DNA from: Phoronis australis
Lineage: Eukaryota > Phoronida > Phoronidae
DNA: 64,000 nt
Reading direction: 5' to 3'
Assembly: GCA_002633005.1 (NCBI GenBank)
Contig: NMRA01000058.1
Coordinates: 1 to 64,000, forward strand
Part shown: positions 12,808-26,000 of the stretch, piece after piece
Layout of the letters: each line of letters begins with the position of its first letter
Position numbering within the stretch: position 1 is the first letter of the stretch
Program-made: the position numbers and the translations under genes
The notes under the pieces: model-generated
Database searches by the model: none
The model's input: the letters and a program-made list of their open reading frames with translations, nothing else
What the model was told of the DNA's origin: nothing

Positions 12808-15800
12808 CTGGGGAGAAAGGAACAGAAACTTGCAATTCTCACGAATGTAAACTTGTACAGATCCTTAAAAATTTCAGTGGCAATGAGTACTTAGTACAAT
12901 TTAAGTTATGAGAGATTAATAAACGCTGAATGAACCTTCAAAGCAGAATTATATTAATAAACAAAATGTTAAAATTGCAAAATTATGGTAAATTAACTAG
13001 CAGTGCAAGGATTGCTATTTCAGTGCAGGACATTAAAATCATTTGAAAGACTTTACTAAATGCCTATATTGCACACAAGCATCACCAAAACACCAACTGC
13101 TTTACAGTAAAACTGGTATAAGTCAGATCCAACCAAACCATTAGATTATATGTGGAAAAAAGCTAAAATTAACTAATCTGAAGGGTTGAGTACATTAAAC
13201 TAAAGCAACAATACCACCAAACTTTGTTCAAAAAAGTTAAGATTTGACTTGTGCAAGTTTTACTGTAACACATACACTTCACGTAGTCTAATCCCATCAC
13301 CGGAAAATACCCAACCTTGATAACAATTCACTCAGAGTTCACTTACAATACATGGGCACACAATATGCAAAATACTGTGTACAGTATGTCAAGTCAAGAA
13401 TAGGGAACTGATTCACCAAGTCTAAGCAAAATTAGGCTCATCAAAATGACAAAATTTTGTGCACAAATAGCCAAATTAGAAAATAAGTCCCTTGCTCAGG
13501 TTTATCAGCAATTGTCACATACTGGGATCCCAGATTTTGAGAACTACTTTGAGGCCCCTCATTCAGAGGTGAAAACTGGTTCTCTAAATCTGGGACAGCC
13601 ATGAAATGACCAATACTGATTTATTCCACAACCAACACCAATATTTCAACTGATCACAACCTCCTCTCCCACACTTTCAACAGTTCTATCACGCAACTAG
13701 TTTTAGTATTCATAAAGCCATTACCAGTATCTCAATATTTTGAGAAATCTTTGTCCAACAATAATCCACCTCACCTGTCCAACCTTATAAATACTCTTGC
13801 CTACATTAACTAGTTATAATGCAAGCAGGTACAATTATAATTGTTTTCGCAAGAAGTTGACAGATTTCCTCAACGTCATACGGAAACATACTTAGTCTAG
13901 AAAGAGGACAGATAAGAAATGTGTACTTAATTAAAAGCAGCCAAAAAATTTTAGCTACAGATTTCTTTTATTTTGGATTTGAACATTCTGAATCAATTTT
14001 TGTCAACTTTTTGTGAAAAATGCTATTAATCTGAACCTGTTAAGAGTGCACTATTATTAAGCTTTACCAAACAGGCATTGAGCTAAATAGCATGCAGTCA
14101 CACTGTGTGATTTGCTGGGAATGGAGGCAAAAGAAAGCAAGAATAAAATGGGTGGTTTCTGATTACAGAGGACTCAGTCGTGCCAGTAGGAACACCACAG
14201 TTTAGAATGCACAATTTCAGGGCTTCCAAACCAGGAATTGCATTGGGGCATTCAATTTAAAGTGGCAATAAACCTGCCTTGCATGTATCACGATTGCATG
14301 AAATCAGGCCCTAAACGTTGACTTGATAGATGTGTCATTTCATGCACTTGGCATGGTCTCAGAAAATAACAGACAGTCAGTTCTAGCAAGCAAGCCCAGA
14401 AACCATTTCCCAACTAAGGAAGGAACAAATTGAGACCAATTTTACTGCATGAAATGGTCTAAATAAAAAATCACTTATTGAACAAAACAAAGGCTAACAG
14501 CCGCTTTAATAATCCAACCGCAACACTTCAGTCATATGCAATGCATAACTTTGAATGCACCCAGTAAGGTTCTGTGTGTCAAGTCGAGGATGGGTTACTT
14601 TTTACTACGAATGCATCAATAACGGTAATGTGGAGACACCTGTTGGTAGCATGCACTAGCCCATAACCAGGAATTACTGCTAAACATGCTTACATGGGGT
14701 CTGTCCTTGTGCTAACAAACCAAGAATGTAAGAACAAAAATATGTAAACTGCAGCAAAGTACATCAACAGTTCATGCTCGTTTAGTTCATGTCATTATTA
14801 CTTGTAACATCTTAAGAAATTGGAGATCATTTATGAATGACATATCCCTTGATTGATATAAAGAGACGTGTGATATTGAAACCCATTCATAACTTCCATT
14901 TAATTCACAAAAACACAGTTAGTTTTAATATCAACCATTGTCATAACGTTTGATCTTTAACTTACATTAAAAGCAAACTGTGTGCGATAATTAGTTCAGC
15001 AACACTGAATCTAGAAAAATATTGATTTCTCGATTGCTTAGACTCAGCAACCTGACTAAAGACTTCTCATGCAATTGCAGACTAACATTACCTCATATTC
15101 TTCCTCAGCAAACCCAGTGAAGTAGTTCTCATAGAGATCAAGGCTGGTATCATCGTCGTCGTCATCAGCATGCCCATCATAGAACTCTTCACCTGTCACA
15201 GGTGAAAATAGATGTTCTTATGGTAAAATCTCATCAATTCATGAAACAATATGGTGGAGAAGTGCTTTGTTTTTTCGTAAATAATAACTGCCACAAAATG
15301 CAACTGAAATTATTTTTATCCAAAATTAGTACGATTTTACCATAGTCAGCAGCAGATTGAATGAACGTTAAAAATTTGTCGAATGACTTCTTGACTTCAA
15401 GTGGATGAATATTAACATCCATCATTATATGTCCCAGCTATAAGTTCATTGAACATCTCACTAGGTGGTGCCAATAGTTCTAAAAGTACAATACATGCAT
15501 TCAAGTCGTGTAGGATTCTTATCTCGTGAAAACTTGTGCAGTTTAGACATTTTTTTCATCTTAATTAGATAACAAAAAGAGAACCCTTTCATAATGAGCA
15601 CCACCTGGTGTTTGTTTTCATCAACCTAGTTATAAATGATTACATGTTTTCCCTTTCCCTTACCAACATCGCCTTCTTTTACAGGTGAGAGAGAAAATAC
15701 CTTCTCTTCAATGTATTTTGATGTAGCACTCTTCGGTCTAACAGCAACTAAAATATCACCACAAAATTTGAAAGCCATATACAGCAACAAGGTTAAATGA

Positions 15801-18800
15801 TCATGGTAACAAGCTTACAAGGTAATTTGACAGTAACAAGCTCATGATGAGAAATGAGGAACAGAAGCAATTTATGAACTTCACCCATTCCATCACTGAG
15901 AATTATACTAGAAAAAATTGAATGTTAACAATAATAATTAAGAACCCCTACCACGCTTTTTTTTGAAAAGTGTCACTGGAAAATGTATGTTAGAAATCCC
16001 TGGTAGACTGAGCAATCTTGGAGAACCATTTTCATTATCCAATGCATATCTTTCGCAAAGCTGCATCCACAAAATAAAAGTACATCTGAGTCCCAACTTT
16101 ACTGCAGTTCTTGCATGCAAGGTTGAATATAACGGAACTTGGTTTAACCATACGTGATTGGCCAGTTCTGACCTGATGCTGACCTGCGCACGACGCTTCC
16201 TCTTTGCTTTTGATGGATACCTTAGACAAATCCATTTCCAGGATTCCACCATCTTCCAGGGTATCATCATCCTCAAACTGGGTAAGGTAGAAATTCCTGA
16301 CACACAAAACAATCATTATAGCTGAAACATTTGAACTGAACAGCAAATAGGATTCATGAGTGGGGCCTACATTTAACACACCAAAGCTATATTTTTTCAT
16401 AAAACAGGTAGCATTGTCAAATCTTGTACACTGATGATTAACTCTAGCAATAAGAACAAAAACCGTAAAAAAAGAGGAAAAACACAATTTACCATGGCAA
16501 GATCCTTGTCTACTAACTTTGCCTTGACAAAAATAGAGAAAAATAATGCTGACTTGAATTCTGCATAGTGTTAAGGAAATACAGCCATGGGCGCAAAAAA
16601 TAACAAAATTGCCACTGAAGTCATCGCCAAATTTAATGAAAATTTGTTGAAGACCTTTGAAGATACTGAGGTAAATGTAAAACATCAAAATTACCACTAG
16701 GGTGCACACCGGAATAGTTGGATTAGTCCAAAAGTTCAGTCATGCAATCCCATTCACAAAAGTAATTCACATGCTCAAAATTTCATGAACATACATCAAA
16801 GGGTATTGTGGGCGGATAAAAATTGACACTAGGGGTAGCCACAGCAGTCAAACTTGTCTGAAAATCAATGTCAGCCCCAGTCTTTCCATCAGGAACACAT
16901 CTGCCTATTTTCATAATGATCCTTTGTGCGATTTGGCGGATAGGAAGGCAAACGTCAAAAACATTACCTAAATTTTTTTTAAATTGTCAGGTGGTGCAGA
17001 ATGCGTCAAATCCATCCAAAAACAGGAAGGGGTCATTGTCTCTTTAATAGAAACGCATTTGCTAAATTTTATGAAAATACATCAAGGAGCCTGGAAGATA
17101 CGGAGGGAAACGTAAAAAACTAAAATTGCTACTCAGGGACAGAGCTGTAGTCGAATTGGTCCCACTGGTCATCAGCGTCATAAGAACACATCTGCCAAAT
17201 CACACTATGACCCTGCAAGGGCTTTAAGAGATACAGACCCCAGACAGAGACAATGGCAATGTGCACCTACATATCAATATACATAAGGCACAAGGCACAT
17301 AAAAATGACTGGTAATGACTATTAGGGTAGCAAAATTCTATCAACTTTCCAAATGAATTCACTTTAATTCTCGGTCATAAGGAAAGACTACTCTGGCCAT
17401 GAATTAGACTTCCACCCAAGCCGTAATGATGTGAATTCCGGTCATTTTGTCTGAATACTTTTGACTTGTATTGTACTTACCTGGAAACTTTGAGATCTTC
17501 GATGCGGCACTCAAACAGCTCGCTCATTATTTCCAAGTTTCTGTGCTCAAGCATTTCTACAGTTCGTTTCAATTCATTCAATTCCTCAATATGGATTTCT
17601 CTCTGAAATATAGATTTAAGACCACGATAAAACCCTTTCTGTATAGTCAAGGCCAAAAACGAAGGGTTATACCATTAGACAAATATGGCAACAACCTAAT
17701 GCATGTAACCACACTGAATTCTTTGATCTCACGTACAACTCAAATTTTCCCAGTTTTCTTTTGTGAAAGTGGTTGAAGTATCATCCTGATCATTAAATCC
17801 CTCTCTTGGTTTGATTTACAAACCAACCTTGTTGACTGAAACATTTTTTCTACCCGTTTTCGTATTTCTGTTGGTGCATCTGCCTTTACAGTAGAAAACG
17901 GTTGTACTCATGAAAATTGAAAAAGAGAGTGAGTTAAAACTTGTGCTAGCTTTAAACACTGTCCAAGACATGTGGCTCACAAATAATTACACAAATTTGC
18001 TAACAGCATACTCAACAACAGAAAAACAGAGTGTTGAAATGCGCCCACAAATGCACCGCTAATGGTGTGCTTCTACGGGTGTTTATTTAAATCAAATAGA
18101 TGTTGTAATGCCGTCAGTTACCGACAAATAAAAATATAAAATAGTAAAACTAGTAAAACTAAAATGACGAGCGTCGGTACTAAAATATTTTAAAATATCC
18201 CCACGTATCGAGCGATGCGCTCTTTCTCAAGGGTGTGCTACAGACTGCTGAATACATGTGGGTAGATCTAAAATAACAAGGCACAGGGAACCACATAGTG
18301 TTTATCTGTATCTTTTAAAATGACCACAAGATGGTGCAAAATACGTCGCATCAATCCAAAAATGACAACATATCATCGTTTTGTTAGTAGAAAGTTGCTT
18401 ACTAAATTTCATAAAAATTTGCACACAAGGAGCTTCAGAGAAACAGAGGAAAATGGAAAAACATGAGATTGCACTAGGATGCACAGCATTTGTCTGATCC
18501 ATCTGAAAGTCATCATCCGTTGTCAATTTCATATCAATACACTATCTAAATTTAACTAAGATCCTGCAGCGGGTTTAGGAGATACAGCTATGGGCGCAAA
18601 AAAAAAACAAAGCTGCAACTAGGCGTTGCCAAAGTAGTCGAAGTCGTTGGAAAATCACTGCCAGTTGTCCTCTTCACAGTAGGAACATATACACCTATTT
18701 ATAAAAGTTCCCTTACAATGGTTTGGTAAACAGAGGGTGCGAATGCCAAAAAACAGTAAAAATGGCTGCAAGGTGGGCAAAATATCTTTAATCTATTCAT

Positions 18801-21800
18801 AAACACAAGGAAAGCATCACCTCACAAATAAATGCCTATCAGTCAAATTTTATGAAAATACGTTGAGGATCTTTTTAGATAAGGAGGTAAACATAAAACT
18901 AAAATTGCCACTAGGGGCACATTGGTAGTCCGATCCATCTGAAAGTTGCCGTCATCTGTTGTCAACTTCATACAAATGTACTTGCTAAATTTAATAAAGA
19001 TCTTGCAGATGCTTTACAAGATACAGCCATAGGAGCCACAGTAGTCGAAGTCATCGAAAAATCGTCAAACGCCCTCATTACAGTGAGAACATACATATTT
19101 TTCACAATTATCCTTAGAGTGGTTTGGTTGATAGAAGGGCAGACACCAAAAACAGATTTGAAAACAGTAAAAATCGCCACTAGGTGGCGCAAAATACAAT
19201 GAATTCATCTGGAAATGAGAAGATAGTATCATCTTATTAATAAATGCCTAGTATGTGCCTGAGTTTTATGAAAATCTATCGACTCAGAGGATCTTTGAGG
19301 TAAACGTAAAAAACTAAAATTGCCACTAAGGGGCACACCTGTAGTCGGGTCCATTTGAAATTCATCAACATGTGTCGTCAGCTTCATAGGAACACATCTG
19401 CCACACATCTCATCAAGATCCTGTGAGAGGTTTAAGAGATACTGAGCTGCGGACACCGGATGACCGGACAGACAGAGATGATCGCAATAATAAGGCAGAT
19501 TGGAATCATTAGAGCAATGTTCGTCTCAGGTGGTGACTCAATATTTTTTCCACACTTTGAGTTTCAATATTGAAGTGTACAACAATGTTACAGTGATACT
19601 GATACTGATTGTATCTCACAGTAATTTCAAATTCCCACCATCATAAGTTTATGTGACATAACAGATTATATTCCCCTTAACACACTATGCAATTCTGTAT
19701 TAAACATTATTCTCAGAAAAGAATGTCAAGAGACAAAAACTTACCTCATTTTTCATCCAATCATTATCCAGAACTTCTTGTCGTGCATGTTTATCTAATG
19801 TTCCCATTGCTTTCTAAAAGATTGAAAGCATGCCTTCAGTATTTTGATCCCATTATAACTGTGAGTGGCATATGCAACCTAACGTACTAACAATCTTTAA
19901 TAAACAATAACCAATTAGATATTAAGCAGATAAAATGACAGGAACAGAGCAAGATTGATGAAAATTTTACATGAGAATGACATGACATGATCTGTGCAAT
20001 CACCCATTTCCGTTTTTAATGCTTTATTGGAATCCAATGTAAAAGAACAACAACACCTTCTGCACTGAGCTTTTGGTAATGAAGGAGCAAACACAGTTGT
20101 CTGGAAATTCCTCAAGTATTCTCCATTTCTTTGACCTTTTCTCAAGTGTACATTGATTAGAACTCAAAACTCCCCTGGCTAAAGGCCTCAATGCTTAGTT
20201 TGGTCCTAATAGGGTTATATGAAAAAGCAAGAACTACTAAACAGCAAAATACAAACTTCCGAAGCTATGAACTTTTGCTTGTCAAGGGTTTCTTCTGTGT
20301 ATTTAATAATTTCTTCTTTGGCGACAGAAAGACCTTTTTCTAGCCGACCTGTAAATTGGACATAGGTGAACACAAAATAAGTACAACAAGTCCAAAACAT
20401 CAAATAAACTAAGAGGCTAACAACGCTATAAACTGGAGCATTCATATATACCGCAACGGATTAGAGTAGTTTAGTAGCAGCCCCTCCGATATACAAAATT
20501 AGTCAAATGAGTCACAGTGTTTTCGGACACTTGCTCAAACTCGTATGCAAACTCATAGTGTTTTAATCTGTTGATCCTCCAGAGAAGGCACTCTGACCTA
20601 GTGAGATAATTGTCCACTACATTTATTCAAGTTCGTGGGTACAAGACCCATTCAGGCACACTGCTAGACCCTTAAGCCAGGTCTTCAGCTACTCATCTCA
20701 GTTTTAACTATATTGTTATTAACAGGGCATAAAAATGGCTTCAGGTGATTGGCGAAATGAGCTTACATGAGTTGCCTGCGAAACATCTGGTACAATGTGT
20801 ACCAGACTGCCAGCTTATTTTTTGTTGGTCCTCCAATGAACAACAATCGAGTCTCACATTAGAGGACAAAATAAATATACAAGAGCAATGTGAAGCCGTG
20901 AAATGCACCCATGACAACACTGCAAACAGTGTGATTCTGTGGGTGTTTTAATATAATAATAAAAGTGGCCATTAGATGGAGCAGAATGCGTCAAACCCAT
21001 CTGTATTGAGAATGTGGCACCAGCTCTGTAATACACATACTCCTAAGATAAAGAGGCAAACATAAAAAACAAGTGACACCAGGGGGCACAGCTATAGCGC
21101 AATTGGTCTGAAACATGTCATCATCTATTGCCCATCTTCCAAATTTCACAAAGATCCTTTAAAAGGTTAAGAATTTACAGCCGTAGAGTCGAACACATCC
21201 AGAAATCACTGTCAGCCAGGGTCTTTGCCATCAGGAACAGAACCATCAATTCCCATAATGATTCTTTGAGTGGTTAGTAAGTTACTGATGTAGACGTTAA
21301 AAACATACACAAAATTTTTTAAGAGGCCACCAGGTGATGCAAAAAACATCAAATCTTCCCAAGAATGGGTAGAAACCTATTTGACAAATTTCCTGAAAAT
21401 ACATCGGCTCCAAAGATACATTTTACCACTAGAGGGAACAGTGGTATTTGGATTAGTTCGACACTTGTTACCGTTTGTCGCTTTTCCATAAGAACACATC
21501 TTCCAAACTTCACAAAGCTCCTTCAAAGGGTTAAGGAGTTTCGGCCACAGACGCAAAAAAAATCGCCACTAGACAAATGTAAAAGAAACATTTTGCCTCT
21601 AAGCGAAACAGTTGGATAAGTTCGATACTCATTACAGCTCGTCGTCAGCTCCATAGGAATACATCTTTCAATTTCACAAAGCTCCTTCAGTTCAAAGAGT
21701 TAAGGAGATTCAGCCACATATGGAAAAATGCCACTAGGGGGAGACACAGTAGTCAAACCCATCCTTGACCTTCTGATCAGGAACACATATAAATTTTCAT

Positions 21801-23000
21801 GATCCTATGAGTGGTATGACAGATAGAAAGGCGGACATCAGAAAACGAATGCCAAAATGGCCACAAGGTGGCATAAAATCTGTCGAATCTGTCTGAAAAT
21901 GGAATGGATGATCATTGCCTCCTTTTACTTGCCAAATTTCATGAAAATCCGAAGATACAGAAGCAAACGTAAAAACCTTCTTAAAATAGACCACTTGCAG
22001 GTTGCAGGGAGATCACACGTGTAAACACGAGAGCGGATAGAACTGTCCAGAAACAGGACACAGAGTAGGGAGAACTGATAGTTCCTCTCGTGCTGATGTC
22101 TATGGCCGCGACTTATCAATCTCACGCTTTACGTAGTAGTGTACCATTTTGTTAGTATTGAATGTGTAGGACATAAATTTGAGTGGTAAAAGGAGAATGC
22201 CACCCAATTTAATTAGTTTTTATTTCTGTCTTAATTGGTTTATATCCACACCACTGTCTCAGTAGATACAATTTGTAATGCCTCAGGAGTGCTTGTGAGT
22301 GCATATGTTTTGAGAAATCAGCAATGAATAAATTATACTGCGTTACCGGCTTCAGATGCAATAAAACTAATTGACCAGGCGGCCCCTGTGTGAGCGCTGA
22401 CAAAAAGCTGTTATGTAGTCAGATGTTAGGGGAATCTTTATTTAGTTACATTATTCAAATCATTTTGCCTTTTCCCTGTACGGTTCTGTGGATGGGGAAC
22501 ATGGCTTCGCGACCCCCGACCAGTAAGTAGATATGCAATTTCGTGGCAAATTCACCAAAATATTCACACGCACATTATTCCTTTGGTTCCCTAGTCCAGT
22601 TTTTCGTGACTGGAAGTTTAGTTTTCAACTTCCAAAGCTGACTAACCCAGCTGCTTTATGTTCATAATGTCTCCAGTCGGCACGCGACAGGCCTGATCGA
22701 GTTCTGAGCCTGTGGGTTACATTAACGAGCGTTTTGTATTTAGAACACTGCAAAAATTTGCAAGTCTAAAGTTACAGCACACGGATATGCTCTCCTGTCT
22801 GTATTTCAAGGAAGAATAATTCTAATTGTGTATGTGTGTGTGCGTGCGTGTGTGCGTGTTCCTGTTCATGCATGCATGCGTGTGTGGGAGCATAAAAAGC
22901 ATTTCATTAAAATTGACCAACGGATTAGTTTGACAAGGATGCATCTTTCTTAAAAATGACATTTTCACTTCAAAAAGGTGTTTAGTAAACGCAATAATAA

Positions 23001-23050
<50 letters not shown>

Positions 23051-26000
23051 GTGGCACATAAATAGAAAACATGTATTTATAATCTCTGATCTTATATCTT
23101 ACAGAAAATACATACTTTTACTAGTTGACATAGCCTGGATTTTTGATATTAGAGTTAGAATGAAGGTCACTAAATAAGGTTTGAGATAACCTTAAATGAC
23201 CCTGAAATACGGCAGCTACAGACACTCACCGACCATCTCATCACAGCTCTCCTGCATGTCTTGAAGTTCTTTCTCCAACAGCTCAATCTGTTTCCTGTGT
23301 TCATGTTGGCCCTTGTCTTTATAGTCTCGCCAGTACATGACATCCTTCCTTAGTCGCCCTGTGTCACTTTCTTTCTGTTTTATTTCTTTCTTCATGGCTA
23401 AGAAACCACATTTTTGTAATCTTTAAAACTAACAAAGACACAATTACGACAAAGCATCTAAATTTAACAGGACATTAAAGTGACACTAAATCCTTGCTTT
23501 CTGTCAAAAAACAAGTTTTGAACAAATTTAGGCTAACTGACGATTACAGAATTGGTCTTGTGACTTAATTCTCGGCTTGTCAACTTTGGGATGAGATATT
23601 TCAGAAATTACATAGCTTTTGACTGTCCAACACCACATTTGACTGTCCAACATTTGGTGAAGGCTTAGGTTCATTGTTGGGATCCTTTGAGTTTATTCTG
23701 TGAATTGTTTTGGAAGTGTGAGTTGCATCTTGAGGTAGTTTGTGGGTTTATGTTTTGAACGAACACACCCATCTTTATTCTGTTCAGTATAAATATTCAG
23801 TTAGCTACTCTATTTTTTTAATTGCAGGCAGTCTGGTACAACGTGCGCAGGCTGCGCATGAGGGCCCATTGCACTGATCCCCTGGAAATATTTTTGTGCT
23901 TTATTAATACAATATATAGTTAGAACCGAGCTGAGGAGCTAGAAACCTGACTCGAGTGTCTAGCAGTGTGGCCCAGTAGGACTCGCACCTATGACCTCAA
24001 GTAAAGAAGGCAGGCACCATCACACTAGCCAACACTGCCTCCTCAACTTGCACGCTAATTCCTTATCTCTGCGATTGTTTGGTCAAATTAGTTAGAAACA
24101 CAACATACAGCGATGATGCGAATATGAAGAAGGTTGAAAATTGTCAAATGTTTTTAAGAACGACTTTAGTGTTGAAAATGAGCTGCCTTAAATCACTCAA
24201 CTGTGTCGAGTAAGAAACATGATGTGGTGTTGGACATAACACTACATGATGCAGGTTGTGTGAGCCCCAAAGGTACGTCATTACTGCAAAGGTCACTTAT
24301 TTGCATATTTTTTGTTTTCACATTTACAAGCTTTCAATGAATCCAACTTCACTTTGCTTAGTGTAGATGATGTTGAAATAGCATTGTAGTTTAGTTCCTC
24401 CTTATAGTCAGGAGCATGCAAATACATTATCTTTAATTCACTACAACGATAACTGACCAGAGAGGTTTTGTTCCTCAACTTTTCCAGCCTCCCATTTCTC
24501 CATCATTGTACTTATCACTTCTTCCTTAAGTACGTTCTTAGAGTTCTCAAGTATCTTGTTGTGTTCTTTAGCTTGCCGCAATAAGTTCTTGATATGAACG
24601 AGCTGCTCTTGCTTCAAACGCTCATTCTAGAATGTAAAGGTCTGTCAGTCAACACGCTATAAATCTCGCCATAGCAACTGAGAAAGGCATAAAAGTAGAG
24701 CAACTGTGCAAGAGTTCCAATCTCACTTATCAAACAAATTGTTAAATTGTTAAATTTCCAGAAAAACTAGGCTGTGTCAACCACTAAAAGTATTTTCTAT
24801 AAGAAGACAGATCAGGGGCCATAAAATATACTTAACACTTACGAGTCATTATTATAATGTGGACACCCTTTTTAAGTCAAATTTTCATTTTTAACAAAAG
24901 GTACATTCATAGCACAAATACCCACAGAGTCGATGTTAACGTAACCTTCTTCAATTGGAAGCTTGCCAATATCTCTCAAAAACGCTATTAGAAATTTTCA
25001 TTTGCTCATTTAGTTTGGTTTCCATGCCAAATTAACACAAAAAACATCAGGCATTTTTGTAATAAACATCAGCCGTCTAATACAATAAAGCTAGGACTTA
25101 AGAAAAATCCTAAGATTGGTTTTGAGTTTGATAAAATAAATAATAGAAAAAAAAGGTTCTGTCAAATCCACTGAACTTTTTTTGAGAACTCGTGTTCATA
25201 AAGTTCAAATTATAAGTAGATTTGCTGAGGCCAAGAAAAAGCCAAAAATGTTGTCAGTCTTCTAAATTTCACAGTTTTAGTTTAATTATTCAGCCAAAAC
25301 ATACCAATTAGCTCTGGGTTTGACTGTGTTCACACATGGTCTGTAATAAGCCTGGTAGATAATTGGCCTGCCTATTGTAATACCAGACAAAAGACTGTGC
25401 TTGGCATAAATTTTAGGTGAGGATTTATCCTTTTCACAACTTGCTGTGTTCGTGAACTCAAAGTGCCATACGGCCGGCGCAGCATCTATAAAATTATGAC
25501 ATACAGATGGCACTGGCTGTTTGCCCTAGCAGCAATGTTCCTTTTGTCTCTAAGTCTATTGTTTAATTAGTAACAAACTGAAATTGATAGCAAAGATGTT
25601 GTAAGGTGAGACTCAGTGTTTTGGACAACGTGTAGACCAAACATCAGTCATTAACAGGTAACACTGCATGAGTGGGCAATTTCAGCTGTAAGTTGTCCAA
25701 TTACTTACGGTGTGTACTGTTGGTGGGGCAGGGTACTCCAACGCTCAGTGTAAGTAGGAATATACCATACCACAAACCCAAACGAGTATACCTTGTTTAA
25801 AGAATTACCTCAAGTGGGTAATTAGTTTTAACTATTGCATCATGGTCATGGACATAACTGTGTTTCTGGGTAAAGGAAAAACACAACGTATCCATTTGAA
25901 CATACAGCTCAAAAATAACTGTCAGAATTATCACTTTTCTATTTTTCAAATACTGGTTACCTTGTGCGCTAAATAGGTGAAGCATTACCATGAACCTTTT

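Noticed and set aside
16035-16709. 224-codon - strand open frame
   Set aside because: Only 16296-16184 is coding (CCDC83 exon 8). The rest is intron read-through, partly in repeat block 1.
17825-17881. Candidate CCDC83 exon on the - strand (ADAPTEIRKRVEKMFQST)
   Set aside because: It has an acceptor-like ctgtaaag and a poor donor GTTGGT. Exons 6 and 7 join perfectly without it, and the joined residues match the human protein, which has nothing corresponding.
23979-24043. tRNA gene on the - strand
   Set aside because: Box-like segments exist but the acceptor stem and anticodon arm do not form. The element continues into a SINE body that is repeated at 44462-44686.
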